Shown in pieces: positions 8,486 to 17,756 of a DNA stretch of 18,791 nt; position 1 is the first letter of the stretch, and each line of letters starts with the position of its first letter. The notes beneath the pieces are model-generated. The model did no database searches, was not told the DNA's origin, and worked only from the letters and a program-made list of their open reading frames with translations. The position numbers were made by a program, and so were the translations under genes. This DNA is from Fomitopsis serialis (lineage: Eukaryota; Basidiomycota; Agaricomycetes; Polyporales; Fomitopsidaceae), in contig NW_025955606.1 in NCBI RefSeq assembly GCF_022376445.1, forward strand, positions 1 through 18,791, written 5' to 3'.

Positions 8486-8749
8486 GCCTCCGTACTAGAA
8501 GACCGCCCTCCCCTCCGTCAAAGAGGTCTTCTTCAGGGTCTGCCTAGGGGGGACTAGTAGTATCCATCCGGACACAGAGATTCCCGGGTGTACGATGTGT
8601 ACATGATGGGGTTTGCACGTAGGAACTATGGCTGGGCTGATCGCCTTCTGTACATAGTCGAAACAATCCAAGCGACATCCTTACATACTGTGTGTAGTAC
8701 AACTCGTCCATCTGTACCCACCACTCGTCCGCGTCCAGCGCGGGATTAG
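8486..8749. other. 3' flank of BTB copy 5
   Basis: The stretch begins with an inverted repeat (8497-8532) and a G-rich run. It then runs to an AG acceptor-like site at 8748-8749 just before the relic sixth copy. I could not find exons 1-3 of that copy here. Confidence 0.4.
8497..8532 (+). repeat. Inverted repeat just past the stop of BTB copy 5
   Basis: AGAAGACC (8497-8504) is complementary to GGTCTTCT (8525-8532) across a 20-nt loop, 11 nt after the stop codon. In RNA it would form a hairpin in the 3' UTR. Fungal genes do not need such terminators, so it may be incidental. Confidence 0.3.
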
Positions 8750-8914
8750 TTTATGTATTGCGAGCGTCGACTACAAGTCACGTACGGCATTGACTGTCCA
8801 CTTGACCGTTGCTGCACTGACAAGGGAGGCCTGGAGGTCTCGCGGATTGGCTCCCATTCCAAGGGAGAGCACTACAAGATTTTGGAAGCCCATCTGCTGA
8901 CCCTTCTGTTGGAT
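8750..8914 (+). pseudogene. Relic last exon of a sixth BTB-array gene
   Basis: Directly after a retained AG (8748-8749), the frame reads FMYCERRLQVTYGID, matching VLYREHWLQVLYDIH at the start of exon 4 in copies 4 and 5. It then reads DKGGLE in place of HKGGL. The family pattern then moves to another frame, where DWLPFQGRALQDFGSPSADP is read before a TGA. So at least one frameshift and an early stop are present. No BTB exon precedes it. It marks the decayed downstream end of the tandem array and is most like copies 4 and 5. Confidence 0.7.
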
Positions 8915-9092
8915 GAATGCCTGTACATACGTTTAGCCCGGACACGTTCTCACCAACTTATGAGACTCAAGAGAGGTTATACAGTACATAACGCATCAAC
9001 ATCGCTGTCCAGAGCCTGAAGCAGATGTTGGGACACTCGAGACGGCGGGCAGTCACGTACAATGTATAGATGAGCATCGTAACAAAGTAAAA

Positions 9093-10317
9093 TCAGGCTG
9101 TCAAACTCAGCACGTTCATACTCCGTAGCAGTCCGTCCTCCTCAAGCTGGTGCTGAGTCTCGTCCGAACCGCGGTCCCATCTCGCTGTCCCGACCAGCCT
9201 CTCTGAATCGCTTAACGACACCTCTAGTCCGTAATCCTCTTCGTCCGAGTATTCTTCGTAGCCCTCATTACCATAGTCTTCCTCAACAACAAGCTCCTCG
9301 TCGGGGAAGAACATCTCGCCCAGTCCGAGGTCCGTACACCGCGTCATCTTGAGCAACATGCCGAGTCCCCGGTCATTCTGCACTGCAGACATCCCGGGGC
9401 CGTCGAGGAGGTCCCACGTCTCGGCGTCGAGTTCTTCGGCCATGCGGCCCCAGGCGGAGCGAATCACGCCGGGGTAGTTGAAGGCCGCAAGGACAAAGCA
9501 CATGGGAGAGCCTGTGCACAAACGCAGTTGAGATAGGCACGTCGTCGACGAGTAAAGAGCAACATACAGAGACCGCTCAGCTCCTGCTCGCGAAATAGGT
9601 TGGGGGCGATCGGTTCGTGAGGCTTGGGTATTGAGTTCTCGTCCAGCAGATGTTCTGGCAAGACATCACCCAGGTGGTATAGCCGCTGACATGCGGGACA
9701 GACCCTCGCAACTTGTCGACTCTTGTTATACCACAATATCTGGGACGAAGTGTATAGAGCTGCACGATCCTTCAGAGAGCATGATAACGCACCAGAGCCG
9801 TTTCCTCGGGCAGAACAGAGCACAACATCTCCAACATTTCTTCCTGTGCAAATTCGGCACACAGGGGATCGTCCAGAGAAGGTGGTGAGGCAAAGGTAGA
9901 ATCAAGAAACGCGTGTACATTGCGGACACGGGGACCGTTCCCCGGATCGTAGATGAACGGCTCGTTAACAAGCGATGGATGGATTCGCTCGTGGTCTTCG
10001 GGGACATTGGGCGGTGGTGGCTCCTCGTAAGGGTCTGGCGCGGAATAAGGATTAGGGTATGCTTCGGCAGGGTAGTAGGGATGGTCGGGTGGTAGAGCAT
10101 TCGCAGCTATTGGCTGATTGTATTGGTATGCTCCTTCCGTCACAAGCTGAGTGTTGCCTGTAGCACACAGCGCGTCGTGTTCGTCGGCACAGGCGACCGG
10201 TGCAGGAGATTTGGAGGACGCGTCCTGCTCGTCGTCAAGCGGTCTCTCGCCCTGCGAATATCTCGCCTTCTTGGCCTGCTGCTTGGCCTTCTTTTTCATG
10301 TTTCGTGGGCCTGGCAT
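9093..10317 (-). CDS. Unrecognised protein with basic N-terminus and acidic tail, apparent frameshift
   Basis: Reading right to left, the first exon starts at ATG 10317 with MPGPRNMKKKAKQQAKKARY (a lysine-rich, possibly nuclear-targeting start). A Pro/Tyr-rich linker and LDSTFASPPSLDDPLCAEFA follow. The frame reaches TGA at 9772-9774 right after ALVRYHAL, while the frame one base away continues SLKDRAALYTSSQILWYNKS, CPACQRLYHLGDVLPEHLL. No intron joins the two well, so one base seems missing near 9775. An intron at 9512-9567 (GTATGT...CACAG) leads to the last exon, which ends at 9093 with a Glu/Asp-rich tail (EEDYGNEGYEEYSDEEDYG). With the missing base restored, the exon lengths sum to 390 codons. 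I do not recognise the family; the C-x2-C is the only metal-site candidate. Confidence 0.6.
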
Positions 10318-10838
10318 GATGCTATCGTTCGCAGAGGATGGAGGGGTTCAAGAAGTTGAACGTCGGAGAGACATGCGTTCTATTCCCAAGCAGCTGTCCG
10401 GGCACTGATCCGGACGCGTCGTCACGGTCGCGAGGTGTCACGCGTCAGTCACGCGTGTGACTCTCAACGCAGGAGGTCTTTCGAGGGAAATGGATAGCTA
10501 TCAATTGAGCCACTGGCTAGAGCTCGTTTTCAGCATGAGCTTCAGTACGTCCCTATCGCTAGCCAACGCGGAAGAGGTTCAGCAGCAGACGAAATCTGCT
10601 GCATGTCTCCCTCTGAACGGACGATATCCACACCGCAGATTCCAACAAGTTACTTACAGTGCAGCTGTATCCTCCGTCGTAAATACTATGAATACATACA
10701 CATACACACATTACTGCCACTCCAAGCATTACGCAAACTCCGCGCTCGTAATACAACGAAAGCGCACTGCACCCCGAACCAGCCGCAGCGAGGCAACAAT
10801 AACTTAGATCAAACACTCCCACCTCCTACAGGCGCGAC
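10318..10838. other. Intergenic region between two minus-strand genes
   Basis: This holds the promoter side of the 9093-10317 gene and the 3' flank of the transporter. A short (CATA/CACA)n stretch lies at about 10689-10710. Open frames here carry no recognisable domain. Confidence 0.45.
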
Positions 10839-13418
10839 TTATGTCCGCGGCGCCATCTCGACAGTCGTATCGGAGCCCTCGCTCCCGTCCACGCTCACCG
10901 CGCGCACCGTCACAGGGGTCCGCGGGTCGTCCAGGTCGCCCACGTCCTTCTCACCCGCCTCCTTTAGTGAACTCAGCGACTTCATCGAGGCTGGCGAGCG
11001 CGGAGGCCGCGGGGTCTCGGCTATTTCATGCTGGCGGAGCCGCGCGTGCGCCTGCTCGTCTGCGGCACGGCGCGTCTGCCTGCCCTCAATGAGGTAGACG
11101 AGCGAGACGGTACCGAGGACGAAAGCGCCCTGAAAGATGAGTGCGCTGCGCATGTTATTCGGCGGATCCGCGTCGGGGCCTGCGCGCAGCGCGCCTTCCG
11201 CTGCTCGCCGCAGTCAGCGGGTGATGGGTCAAGGGCACGGAAACGGGACGCACCGAGCACGAAGATAACGCCGAACAGATTCGAGGATGCCCAGAGGAGC
11301 GCAGAGCTCGCGTCCGCGTTGCGCGTCGCCTCGACCGCAAGCTCGATCGCAACGGGCAGCATCGTCAGGCTCGTCCCGCCAATGACGGCCATCAACGCAA
11401 ACAGCCCGCCCGTGTCCCCCTCGTGTACTGCAATGAACGCCACCGGATTAACATCAAACACCTCGGGTGGAAAACGGGACGCACCAGCCCAAACCAGTGC
11501 CAGCCACGCCCCTCCGAGGATGGGGCAGAGCACCTTGATCGTGAGTGCGAGGTGGTGCGTGAAGACGCGATCAAAGAGCGGCGCGGTGACCGCGGTCGTA
11601 ACAATGCCCACAAGGAGAAGTGTCGCGCCCATCAGGCCCGCAAGGTCGTCCGAGTACCCGAACGGCTCGAGATCCTGCGCGCTCAAGATCGAGAACGCGC
11701 TGACTCTGTAAACCCAGACACCAACACGTCAATACCCAAAGATCAGGGCTGTCGTCTGGGAGAGGACTTACGCAGCGACGAGCACCCCAAACACCAATGT
11801 CAGAATCGCGAAATCCATCCGCTGGCGCACCGTCATGTACGTAGGCTGGTCCACCGGCTCGCGCCCGAGCATTGCGCGCGCGAGGCTGGCGAACGACGGA
11901 TTCCGCTGAGTCGCAGCACGGGTCGGCGGCGTGGGCGGCGCATCGGAGACAAAGAAGACACATGGGAGGGATGCGCTGTAGATAATCGCGAGGACGAGGA
12001 GCTGCCGGCATAGGGAGATGTGGACGGTTAGTCTAGGTGGCGGCGGGAGGGAATGATGCGAGACGCACCCCTGCACGCGGAGTACCGATCAAGGGTGAGA
12101 TCAGTTGGCCTACCGCCACGCCGATTGGGTTCGCTGCGCTACTCGTCAGCCTCGCATCCCACATGAGTCTCGAACCAGTGCACAAATGAGAACCCACCTA
12201 TTGACATGAGCATCGTCGCGGTTGTACGCTGGCGCAGGTCGAACCACTTCTCCGAGTAGCCGGGGATGAGCACCTGGAAAATGGGCTGGACGACGCCCGA
12301 AAGTATCTGCCCAGCACGACATCCATTCTCCTTCAGTGCATGGAATATGACGCGTGTTCGCGGTGACGCACCTGTCCAACGATGACCAACGCATAGCTCC
12401 CACCCGAGCTCAGCCCATCCGCCGTCCCCGCGTACCGTATCCAGGCGGATGCCAAGAAAATGAGCGCCCCGATATAGCACTACCATCATCCTGTTTAGCT
12501 TCACTCATGTACTCTCCGCAAGCTGCGGGCTTCCCGCACCCCGCTTTGCCGAAGATTAAGGGATGACTCACTGTTCGCCTCAGCCCGAGCTTAGAGTACA
12601 ACCACGGCACGACGGCCGCGCAGGGTAGGTACACGACGTTGACGCAATTGCCGAGCCAGTTAACCTGGTCAAGTGTCCAGCCAAACTCGTCGACAGCTGC
12701 GCGTCACATAGGTGTGTCGTGCGAGGCGCGTTGTTTGGATCAGTGTGAAGCAAGAGTGGTGAGGAGGGCAAAAAAAGGAACAACGATGCGCACAAGCCCG
12801 GCAAGGGACGTTCGGAGTTAGGAGTCAGGGTGGGCAGGGTGACGAGAGACGAGAACAGATGTCAGCGATGGTGTGGTGTTCGTTGGGATGGCGTTCAGTG
12901 GGCGGAAGGTAGGATGGAGACCGGGACAGGCGGGGATACACAGGACAGGGACATGGTTCGAAGGTTGCAGGTGGACGAGACCAACAGTCAGCGATCGTCT
13001 CAAATAGCCAACCAGCCGGATACGCACTGTCATCCGCGATCGGCCCGAACCACACCAACGACATCCCTGCCACGATGTTCAGGATCATCTGGTCCGCGCG
13101 TACACATCGTCAGCACGACCTTCCCAAACCGCGCGGAAGGGACAGAGAAGGACCAAGACTCACAATTGCGATGACCCCTACCCACCGCCTCTTATACATC
13201 CTGTACTCCACCCCTCCCTCTTCTCCCTCGCCCTCGCCCTCGCCATCCTCCGGCGACGGATACGGGTACGCAGACCGGACGTCTGCGGCGGATCCTAGAG
13301 GTGCGTCGAACGAATTCTTGTCAGTCACGCGCTCCACAACAGGGCGTGTCCCGCCGTAAGGAAACGAAGGGAGCTGGAACGAGAGCGTCGAGAAGGAGGA
13401 GAGGCGCGACTTCGCCAT
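10839..13418 (-). CDS. Major facilitator superfamily transporter, FLVCR/SLC49-like, 12 helices
   Basis: Nine exons on the minus strand: 13418-13164, 13088-13028, 12696-12572, 12479-12372, 12306-12198, 12133-12069, 12001-11772, 11705-11254 and 11200-10839. They sum to 589 codons with every junction in frame (588 aa). The N-terminus is Ser/Pro-rich with an acidic GEGEGEE run. About 12 membrane segments follow, from VGVIAIMILNIVAGMSLVWF (about 80-99) to FQGAFVLGTVSLVYLIEG. Loops include DEFGWTLDQVNWLGN, GYSEKWFDLRQRTTA, DAPPTPPT and FDRVFTHHLAL, typical of fungal FLVCR/DIRC2-type carriers. Substrate cannot be told; animal relatives move haem, choline or related solutes. Intron 2 is long (331 nt). 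An in-frame ATG at 13682 would add 88 low-complexity residues; I prefer 13418 because it gives the usual family length. Confidence 0.88.
12697..13027 (-). other. Long intron 2 of the MFS transporter
   Basis: This intron runs from a GTGCGT donor (13027 side) to an ACGCGCAG acceptor (12697 side). The join reads FGPIADD-TVDEFGWTLDQV, which is seamless. At 331 nt it is several times longer than the gene's other introns (53-92 nt). It has pyrimidine-rich tracts but no conserved open frame that fits the protein. Confidence 0.65.
13225..13256. repeat. CCCTCG microsatellite within transporter exon 1
   Basis: Tandem CCCTCG/CCATCC units on the plus strand encode the Gly-Glu run GEGEGEE on the minus strand, in the cytosolic N-terminal region before the first membrane helix. 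Its length is likely to vary between strains. Confidence 0.5.
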
Positions 13419-14350
13419 GGGCTCAAAAGGAGGAGGGGAATCAAGGGAGGGCTGGTCGCGCTTGGCGAGGAACGGGAGTAGACGCCAGTGGGACCTCGAC
13501 GACGGCGAAGATCCAAATGAAACGGTGGGAGAAGAAGAAGCGGATGCAGAACCAGACAAAGGAGGGACGGAGGCCGGTGGGGATACCGCAACCGTCGGAA
13601 GAGACGGAGCCGCGTCCGCACGCCGGGAGAAATAGCGATAATATACGCCTGCAAGGACGTCGGGCGAGAGAGGCAGCGTCATCCTCGTCAGTCAGACGGT
13701 GACAAACGCAGACACCTCAATTGCGCGCTCCGGACGTGCTGTGGTGGTTGACAGGTGTGATACGGATGGGCCACAGGCACACAAGAATGACAGAGACAGA
13801 ACAGCCAAAAGAATCAAGGGGCCGTCAGACAGAAGAAAGAAGGAGGGGAAGGAAAGAACTGGGCGAGGAGTGATACACAAACGCGACGCGACGCGGTGAA
13901 GTAGCCTAGAGAAGACGGCCTCAGCCGAGTCCTCGACCCGATACGCGGGAGCGTCGTCCCGCGCGCAAGCGGGACGCGATCAACTCCGCGCCACACGAAC
14001 CGCCGGGTGATTGGGAATTTGTCGGTGCGATCTCCATCGCTGTGCACAGCATGTCGCATGTCGGCTTTTATCGCTCGCTCGCTTGTCCGAGACCGCACCA
14101 TACAACGGTAACGGACTCGGAGAGCTTTGGCAGCAACTCTGGCAGTTTACGCCACCTCCAAACAGCAGCTCGGACGCGACCAATCTTCCGGCTTGGATCT
14201 AAAGTACCACTGGGAGACACTCCCTGACGACCAGGCCTCAGATCTATCCACCTCAACCGTTTGATTCAATTCCGACAGTTGCTGTCAAAGTTCTCTGACA
14301 CGAGGAAGATGAGTGGCCGTTGATTGAAACTTCCCCTCTATTTCCCTAGC
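13419..14350. other. 5' flank of the transporter gene and unassigned DNA
   Basis: The part next to the gene is open in the transporter's frame up to 13682 and may be coding if the upstream ATG is used. Beyond that lies the likely promoter side. I see no recognisable protein and no repeat in the remainder. Confidence 0.4.
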
Positions 14351-14380
14351 TGCGCGTCCGAAACGTGTTTCGGACGCGCA
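14351..14380. repeat. 30-bp near-perfect palindrome
   Basis: Arms TGCGCGTCCGAAAC and GTTTCGGACGCGCA are exact reverse complements of 14 bp each around a GT centre. Inside sits CCG-N10-CGG, an arrangement that dimeric Zn2Cys6 fungal regulators can bind. A hairpin or cruciform is also possible. No gene could be tied to it. Confidence 0.6.
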
Positions 14381-17300
14381 GGAGAGCTTGTCTTGAAGGG
14401 ACGGCGTGCAGTCCGGGTGGATGCCGAGGAGTGATAGACGCAGGTAAGCAGGCCATTTGGAGGCCAGACCCAGAGATGCGGCCGAGTGATGGATCGATGG
14501 CCGCCTGTGGGGGCCCGCACAGAACAGTTGAGAACAAGGGAGAGCGCAAGGGAGGGCTGCTCCCATACAGGCTCCCCCCTTATACGCAACCTCGATGCAG
14601 GGCCCAACGATACGGACAGTGGTGACTGAGTTGTCACAGGCAAAGGGGGTCGGTACGTCGTGATGCCTAGAAGACTCAGCAGTCGTTCGTCCGCGAGAGA
14701 GTCCATGCCTGAAACAAATCCGGATTGGAGGCGGAAAGAGGGAAACCTCCATCGCAGCCGAAACCTTCCCTGCCGCCGAACACGCTGATATGTTTGCAGT
14801 GCACCATCTCTATCGCTGTCAGGAACCAGGATGGTACGTCATGATAGATCCCATGTAACTTACGGCCATCATGATCAATGACCTTTGTTTCGGTTGGCCG
14901 CGATGGCCGCGAGTGGTAGAGGAAGGGGGGAGGAGAAAGGGTAGAGAAGCGGACGTGGGCGACTCACCAGTGGCGGGGCTCTTGGATGTGAGCGGGATTG
15001 CGCTGGACGCGATCGAAAGGCGCAAACCCCAGCGGGCCATCTCCGCTTCGTGGACTCTGTCGTAAGAAGCCTAATCAATATGAACAGCAGAAGTCGAAGG
15101 CGTGAAGAAGCCGAGGGCAGAGTCGAGCGAGCAGGCGGCGAGGATGAGAGATAGAGAGGGGGGGTATTCGAGAGACGCCTGGCGGAGGCATAACTTATCA
15201 GAGGGAGGAGGGAGGAGTGATCAGAGAATTAAATGACACGGGCCTGCCGTGTCTGCCCTCGTTCGGCGCAGTCGCGTGCGGGAGCTGCCTGCCAGCCACC
15301 GGGCCCCAGTCGCGGCGCTCGATCCCGATCGGGGCAGCCAAGACATCGCCTGCCGTGCCCACGTCATCCGCCCTTCCTCACCTCCTCCCGCCGCCCCGGG
15401 CCTCCTCCCGCCCACAGCTCGAGTCGCCGCCAGCGTACGCCCACCCCCTCGCTCGCTGCCTCTCCCGACGTTGCGCGCGTCCATCTATCCAGCGACGGCA
15501 GGCTTGGACTCGTCCCCGTCAATGGCCCTGATCCCAACACGGGGCCCGTGATTCCCATCGACCTCCACGGCACCAGCCTGGCAGTTCCGTCGTGGGTCCC
15601 TCGTCTCGTCTCGTCTATCGTCTCGACCCCTTGCGAACGCGGTGATGAAGATATCTTCGTCATGCACAGGCAGTCTCCACTGTAACCAATTCATCAGCTC
15701 CCCGCGATGAATCCCATAGGACGTCCTACTCTCTCGCCCGTCATCTAAGCGCACGGACGCAGAGCCTATTCTTGCCCGGAGCCGAGCGAGCCTCCTCGCT
15801 CATATTTCCCTCCAAGGCCTTCTGCCGCGCGTCGGCCCCGAAGGAAAGACCCTGGATCGCTCGCACTGGTGCGTTATTTTTGTATGCTCTGCCTGACGCT
15901 CCCACAGACCAGCCAGTCGGCTGCATCTCGGGGATTTACCACGGTCAATGCCGCTGAGCTTGTGAACGACGATTGTCAAGTTGTAGATAATGTGCGACCT
16001 GAGGGACGCGGTGTTTCAACGCGGAACGTGCAGAGGCCGACCTCGTAGACCTTGCGAGGATGCTGGGTACTCGGGTGGCAAGTGCCAACTCTGGCTGGTC
16101 CTCTTTCCTGAAGCTTGGAAGTTTACCTGGGAGCCGGTGAATGCGTCGAACGAACGAAGATTCACATGCACAATCATACGTACGCGGCCCCCTTTTCTTC
16201 CCCACCATCAACAGACCGCGACGGCTTGCTCTGCGGTTATCGATTTCGTCGTATATTGCTCGGAGACGCCGCGGGGATAGTGAAACACCGACTCCTTCGA
16301 CCCGGCTGTGATCCCCTCGTCGCAAATGATTCTCCTGCTTGCTGCGCAAACTGCTACGAGAACTGCGTGAATACGTTGAACCTGCGACACGCTTTGCGCT
16401 GTTTGTTACCACATGCGTACGTGGGCATCGAATTCTTCCGTCCTGCCCTTCCGAGTGTATCCAAGCCAATCAGCCACGCTCTGCCCCTCCAGATTCCAGA
16501 ATCAAGAATGGCTGATAAGCCCAACTTCACCTTCCTCCATTCCTGCACCATGCGCGTGCCGATCACGCGCGTTTCTTCCCTGTCTCTTCTCGAGCTGCTT
16601 GTATGCGCTTTCAGTACTCCTCAAGTGACCCGCTGCAAGACCTACCTTAACCACAGACCCAACTGCATACGCGGATGCGCCTCGCCCATTCTGATCACGT
16701 CCCTCCTGCACTCCTGCACAATCTCGGATTCTCAGCGACGATCGCCCCCGAATCATATCACCGCTTGGCTCGCCGATAAGCCCGTCCTTCTCGCCTTCCC
16801 GTCTTCTCCTGGTCATCTCCACTGTTGTCGCTTCATAAGGCGGGCCAGGGCGAGGGAAGCGCGTGGCCGTGCGTCCCTTGCGGCTGTATGCGGCGAGAGC
16901 AAGTACCGAGCTGAGACATGTCCAGATTGGTTTGGTTTGCGACGTGCGCGGATGGGCGTTTCCGTTCTATGTAGGACCGCCGCTGGGTTCTGGCTGCGAC
17001 GGCGCTGGAGGCGAAGATGGTGGGCGGCGCGTCGCGCTCTGCCGTACAGACTGGAATCCGTTGCTGCGAGGGAAAGCTGAGCCTGCGAAGTCGTCGTCTC
17101 TCCTGGACCCCACGCGATCCGAATTCGGGCGCCAGAAGGATCCCTACGTTCTGTGCGTGTCAATGGGGACGAGTGACGTCGTGCACCTTGTATGACTGGC
17201 ACCCCGTCACGAAATACAAAGTCTAACACTAGCGGGGTTCGATCTGGGGGCCCGGCGTTTGAATACCCGTCACATCTTGTCTGAAGACTGAAATCTTGGG

Positions 17301-17406
17301 CGCGGTGATGTACGGGCCACAGGCACATATTCTCGCTATGGTCAAGCTACTTCCGAGCCCCGAGTGCGTGCCAGTGACTTGAACGCAGCGAGGGTTTCGT
17401 TCGAGG
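14381..17406. other. Gene-poor stretch with no assignable gene
   Basis: Both strands have many overlapping GC-biased open frames but none with a recognisable domain. The longest is a 321-codon plus-strand frame at 16115-17080, rich in Cys, Leu and Arg, with no family motif. Splice-like signals occur on the minus strand (for example GTAAGT at 14863 with CTGACAG at 14816), but I could not chain them into a convincing protein. A GTCTC/CGTCT-type simple repeat lies near 15600-15625. No tRNA or rRNA was found. Confidence 0.4.
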
Positions 17407-17427
17407 GTTGAACGTTGAACGTTGAAT
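17407..17427. repeat. Short tandem repeat (GTTGAAC x3)
   Basis: GTTGAAC, GTTGAAC and GTTGAAT lie in tandem about 330-350 bp upstream of the helicase ATG. They may be a regulatory cluster or a random microduplication. Confidence 0.4.
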
Positions 17428-17756
17428 CAGGGCAGTGTGCCTTGCGCTCGAGCGGGAATTCCGTACCAGCCAGCCTACCTTGGGTGGGTTCGCAGAAATG
17501 TGACACGGAGGGGGAGAGAAGAAAATCTCAGCCAGTTCCGAAATGCGCCGGGGGAGGAAGAAAGACACAGGCAGCTCCGAGCACTTGCTTATATGCGTCG
17601 CCTTGCTCCTCCCGCAGCGTGAGCTGCGGTGTGCATCGCCTCGTTCGTCAAACTCGGGTTACAACTTGAAAGTGGGGAGCTGCGTGCGGCTGAGTATGGG
17701 CGCACGCAGCGTCCGGTGACGTCGGAGTCGTGCATTCCTTACTAGTCTGCTTCAAA
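17428..17756 (+). promoter_or_regulatory. Upstream region of the helicase gene
   Basis: The region contains CTTATATGC (about 17587-17595) as the best TATA-like candidate and a GTGACGTCGG site at about 17716-17725 that resembles a CRE/bZIP site (TGACGTC). No coding feature is visible. Confidence 0.25.

Noticed and set aside
10841..11092. Pro/Arg/Ser-rich plus-strand frame
   Set aside because: Antisense to the last transporter exon; composition follows from the GC-rich coding strand.
11028..12013. Long plus-strand frames of about 200-230 codons
   Set aside because: They are antisense shadows of transporter exons 7-9, whose minus-strand frames and splice joins are well supported.
14816..14863. 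Minus-strand intron-like GTAAGT...CTGACAG
   Set aside because: The signals are good, but neither side gives a continuous recognisable protein.
15071..15191. Possible minus-strand 5' exon with an acceptor-like ACGACAG at about 15062-15068
   Set aside because: The first frame I read depended on a miscounted C run; with the correct seven Cs the frame is unremarkable and does not join a downstream exon.
15945..16469. 174-codon minus-strand open frame
   Set aside because: Overlaps the previous frame, is Arg/Ser-rich and has no domain pattern; probably chance.
16115..17080. 321-codon plus-strand open frame
   Set aside because: It has no recognisable motif and an Arg/Cys/Leu-rich composition typical of chance frames in GC-rich DNA. 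Several other long frames overlap it on both strands.
17225..17260. tRNA B-box-like GGTTCGATCT
   Set aside because: No matching A box, acceptor stem or anticodon arm could be folded around it.
13768..17330. GGGCCACAGGCACA found twice (about 13769 and 17314)
   Set aside because: Only 14 bp match, flanks differ, and there is no element structure, so it is probably coincidence.
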